DNA from: Candidatus Krumholzibacteriia bacterium
Lineage (GTDB): Bacteria; Krumholzibacteriota; Krumholzibacteriia; JAJRXK01
DNA: 32,607 nt
NCBI GenBank assembly: GCA_035268685.1
Contig: DATFKK010000035.1
Span: forward strand, 1 to 32,607
Reading direction: 5' to 3'
The first letter of the stretch is position 1. Each line of letters opens with the position of its first letter. The translations under genes were made by a program, and so were the position numbers. The notes below the pieces were generated by a model. That model was not told where the DNA came from. It ran no database searches and saw only the letters and a program-made list of their open reading frames with translations. Positions 17,094-24,653 of this stretch are shown piece by piece.

Positions 17094-20000
17094 GTGACGA
17101 AGCCGAACGAGCACGATGCAGGCGCCGATCCGGCCCCGAGCAAGGGCGTGCGGCGCGACGAATTCCACGTCGTCGGGATCGGTGCGTCCGCCGGCGGCAA
17201 CGACGCTCTCTGTGCCCTGCTCGCCGGGCTCCCGCCGGACAGCGGGGCGGCCTACGTCGTGGCGCAGCACCTCGCGCCGGAAGCGCGCAGTCACCTGGCC
17301 GAACGCCTGGCCCGCCACACGTCCATGCCCGTGGACTGGCTCGACGAGCCGCGATTGCTCGAACCCGATCGCGTCTACCTGGCTCCGGCGCGCAGTCGGG
17401 TCCTCTTCGTCGACGGTCGGGTCGAGGCCCGGGTCGACGACGAGCGGGCGACGAACACCCATTCCGTCGACGTCCTCTTCGGCCGTCTGGCGCGCAGCTA
17501 CGCCGAACGAACCGTGGCCGTGGTCCTCTCGGGGGCCGGCTCCGACGGCAGCGCCGGCGTGCGGGCGGTGAAGAGCGCCGGTGGGACGGTCGTCGTCCAG
17601 GATCCCGATGAAGCTGCGTTCGACGGCATGCCGCGCAGTGCGATCTCCACCGGCGTCGTCGACGCGGTCCTGAGTCCTGCGGAGATTGCCGACCGACTCA
17701 GCACCTACCTCGGCCGGTTGGGGGCGGTTCTCCAACCGTGGTCCGAAGACGGCGACGAGCACGCCGTCGATCCCCTCGAGACCCTGATCGAGGTGCTGAG
17801 GCGCAAGAGCGGCTTCGACTTCCGACTCTACAAGGAAGGAACCATCCGGCGGCGTCTGGAGCGCCGGATGGCCCTGACCCAGGTCGGACGCTGGCAGGAC
17901 TACCACGAGCGGCTGATGGAATCGGCGGCCGAGCGCGACGCCCTGTGCCGCGACCTCTTGATCAACGTCACTTCGTTCTTCCGCGATCGCGATGCCTTCG
18001 CGGCGCTCGAGGAGCGCGCACTGCGCGACATCGTGGAGCAGGCCGACGAAGGTGGAGAGATCCGGGTCTGGGTGCCCGCCTGCTCCACCGGTGAGGAAGC
18101 CTTCTCGATCGCGATTCTCCTGCAGAAGGTGGTCGACGAGTCGCAGCGCGACCTGCGCTTCCGGATCTTCGCCACCGATCTCGACACCCGGGCGATCGAG
18201 ATGGCGTCTTCCGGACTCTTCGACGCCTCCATCGAGCAGCGCATGCGGCCCGAGGTGCTCCGTCGGTGCTTCGACGATCGCGGTGGCGGCTACGAAATCA
18301 AACGGCCGCTGCGCGAGAAGGTCGTGTTCGCCGCCCACGACGTCGCCCAGGACCCACCGTTCACGCGCATGGACCTGGTCAGCTGCCGCAACCTCCTGAT
18401 CTACCTGCGCCCGGAGCTCCAGGCGCACGTGCTGTCGTTGCTGTACTTCGCGCTCAGGCAGAAGGGTTATCTGTTCCTCGGGAGCAGTGAGACCCCGGTG
18501 TCGATCGACGAACACCTCGAAGTGGTGGACACCGAGATGCGTCTGTACCGCCGGATCGGCCCCGACGGAAGGCCGCCCCGGCTGCGTTCGCTCGACCGGA
18601 TCCTCGACCACGACGACCGTCACCCACCACCTGCCCGCCGGATCTCGGCCAAGGCCGTCGCGCAACACGCGGCGATCGCCCAGTCGCTCGTGGAACGCGA
18701 TTCCCTGTTCGCTCTCGTGGTCGACGGCCGACTGCATCTACAGCACGTCTACGGCGACCCGGGTCAGGCCCTGCGCGTTCCGAGCGGCACGGTGACCAAC
18801 GAGATCTCGGCTCTGACGCGCGGGGACTTCCGGTCGGCGGTCCTGGCCTCGGTGCCGCGAGCCCAGCGCACCGCGCGGGAGGTCGTCAGCCGCTCGGTGG
18901 CGCTCGATCACGGCGGTGCGGTGGAGCACGTGGACGTGCGCGTGGTGCCGGTGATCGAAGGGGAAGAGACGATCGATTCCTTCATCGTCCTCGTGAGCCG
19001 GATCGACCTCGGTGCAGTCGGTGACCGCGAGCTCCAGCACCGGGTCCACGACCTGGAGGTCGAACTCCACGGGGCGCGCGACGACCTGCGGCACACGGTG
19101 CAGGACCTGGAGCGCTCGAACGAGACCCTGCGCTCGACCAACGAAGAACTGATGGTCACCAACGAGGAGCTGCAGAGCGCGAACGAGGAGCTGCACTCGA
19201 CCAATGATCAGCTCTTCCGCACCAACCTCGACCACGAGGGGCGCATCTCGGAGCTGAGCGAGGTCACGCGAGACCTGGAGAACCTGTTCGTGGGTTCGGA
19301 GGTCGGAATCGTCTTCCTCGACGAGCACCTCTGCGTGCGCAAGTTCACGCCCGTGGCGGCCGCGGTGATCCACCTGCTCGACCAGGACGTCGGACGTCCG
19401 CTGCACCACCTGGCCCACGGGCTCCGTGACGTCAGGTTGGAGAAGGTGGCGGAGACGGCCCTGCACAGTGGACAGGATTCGTCGCAACGCGTGTGCACCG
19501 AGCAGGGGGAATGGTACCTGTTGCGCGCGCTTCCCTACCGCATCGAGGACGGATCGACGGCCGGAGTGCTGCTCACGTTGACCGACGTCACCGAGCTCCA
19601 GCGCGTGACCGATGCCATGCGCGCCTCGGTCGACCGTTTCCACGGATTCCTCGATGCCCTGCCCGACCGATTCCTGTGGCTGAACCCCGACGGGACCTGG
19701 CTGCGTCTGCGTGACGTCGCTTCTTGGCGCGACGAACCGCCGCGCGTGCTCGGGCACGACGAGCTGGCCGCCTTCCTGTCGGGTCCGGCCCGTAGCGCGG
19801 TCGAGGAGGCCGCGCGGCGCTCGGTCGAGAGCCAGGAACTGCAGACGGTGAGTTTCGACCAGTACCGCGGCGACACGCTCCAGTCCTACGAGGCCCGTCT
19901 GCTCGCGGTGGGCGATCAGGGTACGCTGTGCGTCCTGCGCGACGTCTCGGAGCTGCGCCGCAGCGAGCGCGAACTCGTCCACCTGACCCGCCACCTCGAA

Positions 20001-21239
20001 CAGCAGGCGAACTGCGACCACCTCACACAGCTACCCAACCGTCGTGGTCTGGAGAAGATCCTCTTCGCCGAGCTGGAGCGCTGCCGACGCCTCGGTGTGT
20101 GGTTGTCGGCGATCCTCGTCGACTGCGACGACTTCAAGCGCGTGAACGACACCCTGGGCCACGCCACCGGCGACGTCGTGTTGAAGGAGATCGGCAAGCG
20201 ACTGCGCCGCGTGTTGCGGCCCAGCGACACGCTCGGTCGCGTCGGGGGCGACGAGTTCCTCGTGCTGCTGCCCGACACCCGCGTCGCCGAGGCCATGCAG
20301 CTGGCCGAGCGTCTGCGCCTGGCGATCCACGAGTCACCGCTGACCTCGGGACGAGACGTCATCGCGGTCACGGGGAGCCTGGGCGTGGCCGGGGTCCCGC
20401 ACGACGTGGTCAGCATCGAAGAGGTGATCAGCCACGCGCAGCACGCGCTGCAGTACAGCAAGAACATCGGCAAGAACCGCGTCTCGACACGGGGCGACGA
20501 AGGCGACCAGGCCCTCGAGGACCCTCGCGAGGAGCTCATGTCGGTGCTCGAGACGGGTCGGGGCTTCCGCACCTTCGTCCAGCCGATCTTCGACCTGCGC
20601 AACGGCGAGACCACCGGCTACGAGTTGCTGACGCGCGGCCCGGGGGGAGCGCTCGAGAGTCCCGACGACATCTTCCAGCTCTCGTCGGAGAACAACATCC
20701 TCACCTCGGTCGACCTGCACTGCGTGAAGCGCAACGTGCAGTGGGCGCGCGAATACCTCGACCGCGGACGCTTCCACCTGAACCTCTTCCCGACCACGAT
20801 CCTCGACACGCCGGCTGCGCGGCTGCTGGCGGTGTTCGGCGAGCCCGACCTGCTGCAGCACTTCTGCGTCGAGATCAGCGAGCAGCAGTTCATCGGCGAC
20901 CCGAACTACCTGCGTCCGCACGTCGAGGAGTTGCGGCGCGAGGGCGCGCGGATCGCGCTCGACGACGTGGGCTTCGGGCGCAGCTCGCTCGAGTCGCTGC
21001 TGCTGCTCGAACCCGACACGGTGAAACTCGACAAGAGCGTGGTGAACGGCGCGGCCACCGACACGGCCCAGCGACGCACACTGCAGCGGCTGGTGAAGGT
21101 GATCCGGGGCATCGACGCCGACATCGTGGCCGAGGGGATCGAGACCGAGGCGGACCGCGACCTGCTGCTCGACCTGGGCGTGCCCTTCGGGCAGGGCTAC
21201 CTGCTGGGCCGCCCACGCGACTCGATCCTGGCGAACTGA
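17094..21239 (+). CDS. CheB-CheR-PAS-GGDEF-EAL hybrid signalling protein, second paralogue
   Basis: A 1381-residue paralogue of the preceding gene, about 160 residues shorter because one PAS segment is missing. CheB residues are present (GASAGG, AQHL, GAGSDG). CheR has VTSFFRD, PACSTGEE and MDLVSCRNLLIYL. The heptad coil is at about 675-710. PAS-like segments follow, then GGDEF at 1051-1055 with RxxD before it, and an EAL domain ([41 protein letters not shown]). All catalytic residues I can check are kept. GTG 17094 is chosen because AGGTGGA lies just upstream; GTG 17076 would add six residues but lacks a ribosome-binding site. The 25-bp gap suggests an operon with the first paralogue. Confidence 0.91.
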   Translation: MTKPNEHDAGADPAPSKGVRRDEFHVVGIGASAGGNDALCALLAGLPPDSGAAYVVAQHLAPEARSHLAERLARHTSMPVDWLDEPRLLEPDRVYLAPARSRVLFVDGRVEARVDDERATNTHSVDVLFGRLARSYAERTVAVVLSGAGSDGSAGVRAVKSAGGTVVVQDPDEAAFDGMPRSAISTGVVDAVLSPAEIADRLSTYLGRLGAVLQPWSEDGDEHAVDPLETLIEVLRRKSGFDFRLYKEGTIRRRLERRMALTQVGRWQDYHERLMESAAERDALCRDLLINVTSFFRDRDAFAALEERALRDIVEQADEGGEIRVWVPACSTGEEAFSIAILLQKVVDESQRDLRFRIFATDLDTRAIEMASSGLFDASIEQRMRPEVLRRCFDDRGGGYEIKRPLREKVVFAAHDVAQDPPFTRMDLVSCRNLLIYLRPELQAHVLSLLYFALRQKGYLFLGSSETPVSIDEHLEVVDTEMRLYRRIGPDGRPPRLRSLDRILDHDDRHPPPARRISAKAVAQHAAIAQSLVERDSLFALVVDGRLHLQHVYGDPGQALRVPSGTVTNEISALTRGDFRSAVLASVPRAQRTAREVVSRSVALDHGGAVEHVDVRVVPVIEGEETIDSFIVLVSRIDLGAVGDRELQHRVHDLEVELHGARDDLRHTVQDLERSNETLRSTNEELMVTNEELQSANEELHSTNDQLFRTNLDHEGRISELSEVTRDLENLFVGSEVGIVFLDEHLCVRKFTPVAAAVIHLLDQDVGRPLHHLAHGLRDVRLEKVAETALHSGQDSSQRVCTEQGEWYLLRALPYRIEDGSTAGVLLTLTDVTELQRVTDAMRASVDRFHGFLDALPDRFLWLNPDGTWLRLRDVASWRDEPPRVLGHDELAAFLSGPARSAVEEAARRSVESQELQTVSFDQYRGDTLQSYEARLLAVGDQGTLCVLRDVSELRRSERELVHLTRHLEQQANCDHLTQLPNRRGLEKILFAELERCRRLGVWLSAILVDCDDFKRVNDTLGHATGDVVLKEIGKRLRRVLRPSDTLGRVGGDEFLVLLPDTRVAEAMQLAERLRLAIHESPLTSGRDVIAVTGSLGVAGVPHDVVSIEEVISHAQHALQYSKNIGKNRVSTRGDEGDQALEDPREELMSVLETGRGFRTFVQPIFDLRNGETTGYELLTRGPGGALESPDDIFQLSSENNILTSVDLHCVKRNVQWAREYLDRGRFHLNLFPTTILDTPAARLLAVFGEPDLLQHFCVEISEQQFIGDPNYLRPHVEELRREGARIALDDVGFGRSSLESLLLLEPDTVKLDKSVVNGAATDTAQRRTLQRLVKVIRGIDADIVAEGIETEADRDLLLDLGVPFGQGYLLGRPRDSILAN
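19119..19229 (+). repeat. 21-bp coding repeat for a heptad coiled coil (second paralogue)
   Basis: Asn codons recur every 21 bp at 19119, 19140, 19161, 19182, 19203 and 19224, the same number and period as in the first paralogue. Three units read NEEL; others have diverged (NETL, NDQL). Confidence 0.75.
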
Positions 21240-21336
21240 CGCGGCCGGGCTGGGCGATCTTGGCCGACGGGATTATCTGTTCTGCTCGACCGCGGTGTCG
21301 TGCGCGGCGGTCGGCCGCCACCCCGCCGGGAGTCCC

Positions 21337-22188
21337 ATGCGTCCGCTGCTGCTGATCCTTCGTATGATCAAGTGGGAGCACACCATCTTCGCGCTCCCCT
21401 TCGCCCTGGTGTCGCTGCTGGTGGCCAGCGACGGCGTGCCGGCCTGGAGCACGCTGGGCTGGATCCTCGTGGCGATGATCGGCGCCCGCTCGACGGCCAT
21501 GGCCTTCAACCGGCTCGTCGACGCGCGGATCGACGCCGCGAACCCGCGAACGGCCACCCGCGAGATCCCGAGCGGTGCGCTGAGTCGCACCGCGGTGCTC
21601 GTGTTCACCCTGGCCACGGCGGGGCTGTTCGTGTTCGCCGCCTTCATGCTCAATCCGCTGTGCTTCGCGCTGTCGCCGGTGGCCCTGCTGATCGTGTGGT
21701 TCTACTCGCTGACCAAGCGCTTCACGGCGCTCAGCCACCTGTTCCTGGGTCTGGCGCTGGGCGTGGCGCCGATCGGGGCGTGGCTGGCCGTGCAGGGCGA
21801 GTTCGCGGCCTTCCCTCTGATCCTGGCCTTCGCGGTGCTGTGCTGGGTCGCTGGTTTCGACGTTCTGTACGCCTGTCAGGACGTCGATTTCGACCGGAAG
21901 GCCGGACTGCGTTCGATTCCCGCCGCGATCGGGCAACGGGCCGCCCGTTGGGCCGCACGCGGATTGCACGTGCTGGCGGTGGGGGCGTGGGCGTGGGCCT
22001 TCCTGTCGGTCGGCCTGGGGGCGGTGGCCCTCGCCGGCGTCGTGGTGACCGCGGTGTTGCTCGGCTACGAGCACTGGCTGGTCCGCGGCGACGATCTGAG
22101 CCGGATCGACCGGGCCTTCTTCGAGGTCAACAGCTGGATCGGGATGGTCCTGCTCGGGTCGACCCTGCTGGAGCTCTACCTGGTCTGA
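21337..22188 (+). CDS. mqnP: UbiA-family polyprenyltransferase, MqnP-like
   Basis: A 283-residue integral membrane protein with about eight hydrophobic segments. It carries both UbiA Asp motifs: NRLVDARIDAANPRT early, and QDVDFDRKAGLRSIP near residue 190. These bind Mg-diphosphate and transfer a polyprenyl chain to an aromatic acid. The neighbours (an MqnE/C-like gene and mqnA) favour the futalosine-route prenyltransferase MqnP over ubiquinone UbiA. ATG 21337 follows GGGAG; it is preferred over an upstream start at 21295, where the extra 14 residues look non-native. The gene is separated by 97 bp from the signalling genes and by about 75-90 bp from the next gene in the same direction. Confidence 0.9.
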   Translation: MRPLLLILRMIKWEHTIFALPFALVSLLVASDGVPAWSTLGWILVAMIGARSTAMAFNRLVDARIDAANPRTATREIPSGALSRTAVLVFTLATAGLFVFAAFMLNPLCFALSPVALLIVWFYSLTKRFTALSHLFLGLALGVAPIGAWLAVQGEFAAFPLILAFAVLCWVAGFDVLYACQDVDFDRKAGLRSIPAAIGQRAARWAARGLHVLAVGAWAWAFLSVGLGAVALAGVVVTAVLLGYEHWLVRGDDLSRIDRAFFEVNSWIGMVLLGSTLLELYLV

Positions 22189-22275
22189 GCCGCGACGCGG
22201 CGGTGGCGTGGGAATCGACCGGGCCTACCTTTTCCGCTCGACCCCACGCCTCCGGTACGCCCCTTGGAGCCCATC

Positions 22276-23283
22276 TTGGTCAGTCATCCCGATCGGGACG
22301 AGCTGCGCGCGCTGCTCGACCGCCCGAACATCCACGACATCACCGCGGCCGCCGACGAGGCTCGCCGGGAACGGCACGATCGGACCACGACCGTGTCCGT
22401 GGTCGAGCCCTTCGATCCGCGTCAGGCCTACACCCGATGCCCGCTCACGGGCATCGGGGCCGGCGAGGGGGGCTTCGCAAGGGCACTCGACGACATCCAC
22501 GACATCGTGACCGACCTGCTGGTCCTGGTGCCGGAGGGTGCCTCGGCCGACGAGGTGCGCTCGATCTGGCGTCTGCTGCCGCTTCCGCCGGCCGACGGTG
22601 GCGACGAGATGCTGCCCACGGTGCAACTGGGTACGACCGACACCTGGATCGAAGCCGGCATCGACCACGACCTGGCCGCCTGGATGGAGCAGGGCATGCG
22701 GGTGGTGAGCGACGGGATCGATCCGCGCAACCACCCTGCCCGCGGCATCGACCCGGCGGCGCGCTGGACCTCGTTCTGGCACACCGCCGCCAACGCCGGG
22801 CTGCGCGGCCACGCCACGGTCCTCTTCGGACCGGACCACGACCTCGATTCCGTCTTCGCGCAGATCGACGCCATCAACGCGGTGCAGGCCGACACCGGCG
22901 TGTTCCTGTCGGTGAGCCCCTGCGTGATCGGATCGGGGCCCGCCGGTGACGACGACGATGCGCTGACGCACGCGAGCTTCGACCTGCGGGTGCTCGCCGC
23001 CTGCCGTCTGGGCCTTCCGGGGGTCGACCACCTCAGCCTGCGCTACGAACGCAGCGACCTGAAGACCGCGCACACCTCGCTGCTCTGCGGCGTCGACGAC
23101 CTGATCGGGCACCTGTTCCTGGGGGCCCGCGACCGCAAGGCCGACACCGAGGCCAAGGATCTGTCGCTGCGCGAGATGCGGGCGTGGCTGGAGGAAGCGG
23201 ACTTCACCGCCCGCGTGCGCAACGGTGTGTTCGAGACCGAGGACTTCGCCGCGTTGCTGAACGCTCCGGAGGAGCCGGCGTGA
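22276..23283 (+). CDS. MqnE/MqnC-like barrel protein lacking the radical-SAM cysteine motif
   Basis: A protein of about 335 residues that aligns by eye along its length with aminofutalosine synthase MqnE and the related MqnC. The N-terminal helix reads ITAAADEARRERH. The centre has GIDPAARWTSFWHTAANAGL and GHATVLFG, and the end has GVDDL and an EADFTARVRNGVF-type tail. The CX3CX2C motif that binds the radical-SAM cluster is missing: at its expected place only C55 remains (YTRCPLTGIG). It is thus probably a non-radical paralogue with a new or structural role, not a working MqnE. Lying between mqnP and mqnA and overlapping mqnA by GTGA, it is surely tied to menaquinone synthesis. The start is uncertain: TTG 22276 follows GGAG, TTG 22264 is an alternative, and an ATC after GGAGCCC mimics the local pattern. 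Confidence 0.75.
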   Translation: MVSHPDRDELRALLDRPNIHDITAAADEARRERHDRTTTVSVVEPFDPRQAYTRCPLTGIGAGEGGFARALDDIHDIVTDLLVLVPEGASADEVRSIWRLLPLPPADGGDEMLPTVQLGTTDTWIEAGIDHDLAAWMEQGMRVVSDGIDPRNHPARGIDPAARWTSFWHTAANAGLRGHATVLFGPDHDLDSVFAQIDAINAVQADTGVFLSVSPCVIGSGPAGDDDDALTHASFDLRVLAACRLGLPGVDHLSLRYERSDLKTAHTSLLCGVDDLIGHLFLGARDRKADTEAKDLSLREMRAWLEEADFTARVRNGVFETEDFAALLNAPEEPA

Positions 23284-24095
23284 AGTCCCGGGGCCTCCGC
23301 GTGGGTGCCGTGGGGTTCCTGAACACGGTTCCGTTGATCGAGGGCCTCGACGACGAGCACGGGATCGAGGTGAGCCGCGACCTGCCGTCGCGCCTCGCGC
23401 GCTCGCTCGCAGCCGGGGACATCGACGTCGGCCTCATTCCCGCCGCCGAGTACCTGCGTGGTGTCGGCAGCTCCATGGTTCCCGGGCTTTGCATCGGTGC
23501 CCACGGCACCGTTCGCACCGTGAAGGTCTTCAGCCGCGTGCCCCTGCGCGAGGCCGAGCGCGTGAGTGTCGACCGCGGATCGCGCACCAGCGTGGCCCTG
23601 CTGCGGATCCTGCTCGCCGAGCTGCACGGGATCACGCCGGAGCTCGAGGAGTTCGAGCCCCGTCACGAGTCGCTCTTCGACCGCGCGCCCACCGCCCTGG
23701 TGATCGGCGACCGGGCCGACGAGATCGACGGGACCGACTTGCACGTCCACGACCTGGGACAGGTGTGGAACGATCTCACGGGGCTGCCCTTCGTGTTCGC
23801 CGCCTGGGTGTTCAGCGACGAGCTCGGACGCCCGGAACGGGCCGACGACCGCCGACGGCTGGTCACCGCCCTACGCCGGGCCGCCGAGCGCGGGCGCGGC
23901 GACCTCGACCGCCTGGCCCATCGCGAGGCGACGACCAGCGGCTGGGACGTGGGCCGGATCACCAGCTACTGGCGCGAGTTCGTCCAGTTCGACCTGGGCG
24001 CCGCCGAACTGGCCGGCCTGCGGCGGTTCGCCGAGCTGGGCGCCCGCCACGGCGTGATCGAACACCCCCGCGAGGTGGCCGTCGCGGAGGCCTGA
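23280..24095 (+). CDS. mqnA: chorismate dehydratase MqnA
   Basis: A 271-residue enzyme of the periplasmic-binding-protein-like MqnA/MqnD fold. It opens with RVGAVGFLNTVPLIEGL, followed by LARSLAAGDIDVGLIPAAEYL, the substrate pocket region. VSVDRGSRTSVALLRILL and VWNDLTGLPFVFAAWVF are further family marks. It dehydrates chorismate to 3-enolpyruvylbenzoate, the first step of the futalosine menaquinone pathway, in the cytosol. GTG 23280 overlaps the preceding stop (GTGA) and follows GGAGGAG, so translation is coupled to the MqnE-like gene. A strong terminator follows 24 bp after the stop. Confidence 0.94.
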   Translation: MKSRGLRVGAVGFLNTVPLIEGLDDEHGIEVSRDLPSRLARSLAAGDIDVGLIPAAEYLRGVGSSMVPGLCIGAHGTVRTVKVFSRVPLREAERVSVDRGSRTSVALLRILLAELHGITPELEEFEPRHESLFDRAPTALVIGDRADEIDGTDLHVHDLGQVWNDLTGLPFVFAAWVFSDELGRPERADDRRRLVTALRRAAERGRGDLDRLAHREATTSGWDVGRITSYWREFVQFDLGAAELAGLRRFAELGARHGVIEHPREVAVAEA

Positions 24096-24118
24096 GCGCG
24101 GTTCCGGCCGGTTGCAGC

Positions 24119-24151
24119 CCGCCCCGGAGGCCTTCCGGGGCGGATTTTTCT
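24119..24151 (+). terminator. rho-independent terminator after mqnA
   Basis: CCGCCCCGGA and TCCGGGGCGG form a perfect 10-bp GC-rich stem with a 5-nt loop, followed by ATTTTTCTT. This is the clearest intrinsic terminator in the window and closes the menaquinone gene group. Confidence 0.9.
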
Positions 24152-24158
24152 TGCCATG

Positions 24159-24207
24159 GATCTTGACATCAAGATCATGACACCTTAGTGTCTCGATCGA
24201 GGTGTCA
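24159..24207 (+). promoter_or_regulatory. promoter and palindromic operators of the MerR gene
   Basis: GATCTTGA-CA-TCAAGATC (24159-24176) has perfect 8-bp arms and contains a consensus -35 TTGACA (24163-24168). A weak -10 (TAGTGT, 24186-24191) lies 17 bp on. A second inverted repeat, TGACACC (24178-24184) and GGTGTCA (24201-24207), encloses the -10, with GACAC-N4-GTGTC nested in it. The start GTG follows two bases later. Autoregulation by the MerR protein is likely. Confidence 0.6.
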
Positions 24208-24209
24208 AC

Positions 24210-24653
24210 GTGGAACGACGCTACAAGATCCAGGATCTGGTCCAGGTCTCCGGCATTCCCCGCCGCACGATCCGCTACTACGTGCAGCGGGGCCTGCTGC
24301 CGGCCCCGCACGGATCCGGCCGCGGCCACTACTACACGCAGGACCACCTGCAGCGGCTGCAGCGGATCCGCGAGATGCAGCGGGCCGGGCGTTCGCTCGA
24401 GGAGATCGGCGTGCTGCTCGACGAGCCGGCCGTCGAGGCGAGCGACGAAGCGCCCGTGCTGCGCAGCGCTCCGGAGCCCGGAGACCGCGCTCCCGACCCG
24501 GTCGATCTGGATCTGGTGACCCGCGTCCGCCTGGCCGAGGGTGTGGAGTTGAGCTTCGCGCCGCCGGCCCGCGTGCCCTCGCCGGCCCGCCTGCGCGCCC
24601 TGGTGGCCGCCGCGCGCCGGATCCTCGAGACCGAAGGAGACGGGAGCCCATGA
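24210..24653 (+). CDS. MerR-family transcriptional regulator
   Basis: A 147-residue protein with an N-terminal MerR winged helix-turn-helix (YKIQDLVQVSGIPRRTIRYYVQ, given here as start and end of the motif at residues 5-26). A wing with GRGHYYTQDHLQRL and a first dimer helix follow. The C-terminal half is Pro/Ala-rich and has no cysteines, so a metal-sensing MerR is unlikely; the effector is unknown. GTG 24210 was chosen because the conserved fold starts at once. No clear ribosome-binding site is seen and a leader of only ~12 nt is predicted. Its stop overlaps the ATG of the VIT-VWA gene (ATGA at 24650-24653), so the two are coupled. Palindromic operators lie at the promoter. Confidence 0.87.
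   Translation: MERRYKIQDLVQVSGIPRRTIRYYVQRGLLPAPHGSGRGHYYTQDHLQRLQRIREMQRAGRSLEEIGVLLDEPAVEASDEAPVLRSAPEPGDRAPDPVDLDLVTRVRLAEGVELSFAPPARVPSPARLRALVAAARRILETEGDGSP

Noticed and set aside
16935-18737. Long minus-strand open frame opposite the CheB-CheR part of the second paralogue
   Set aside because: Antisense shadow of a clearly coding region with conserved active sites; composition is typical of GC-rich antisense frames.
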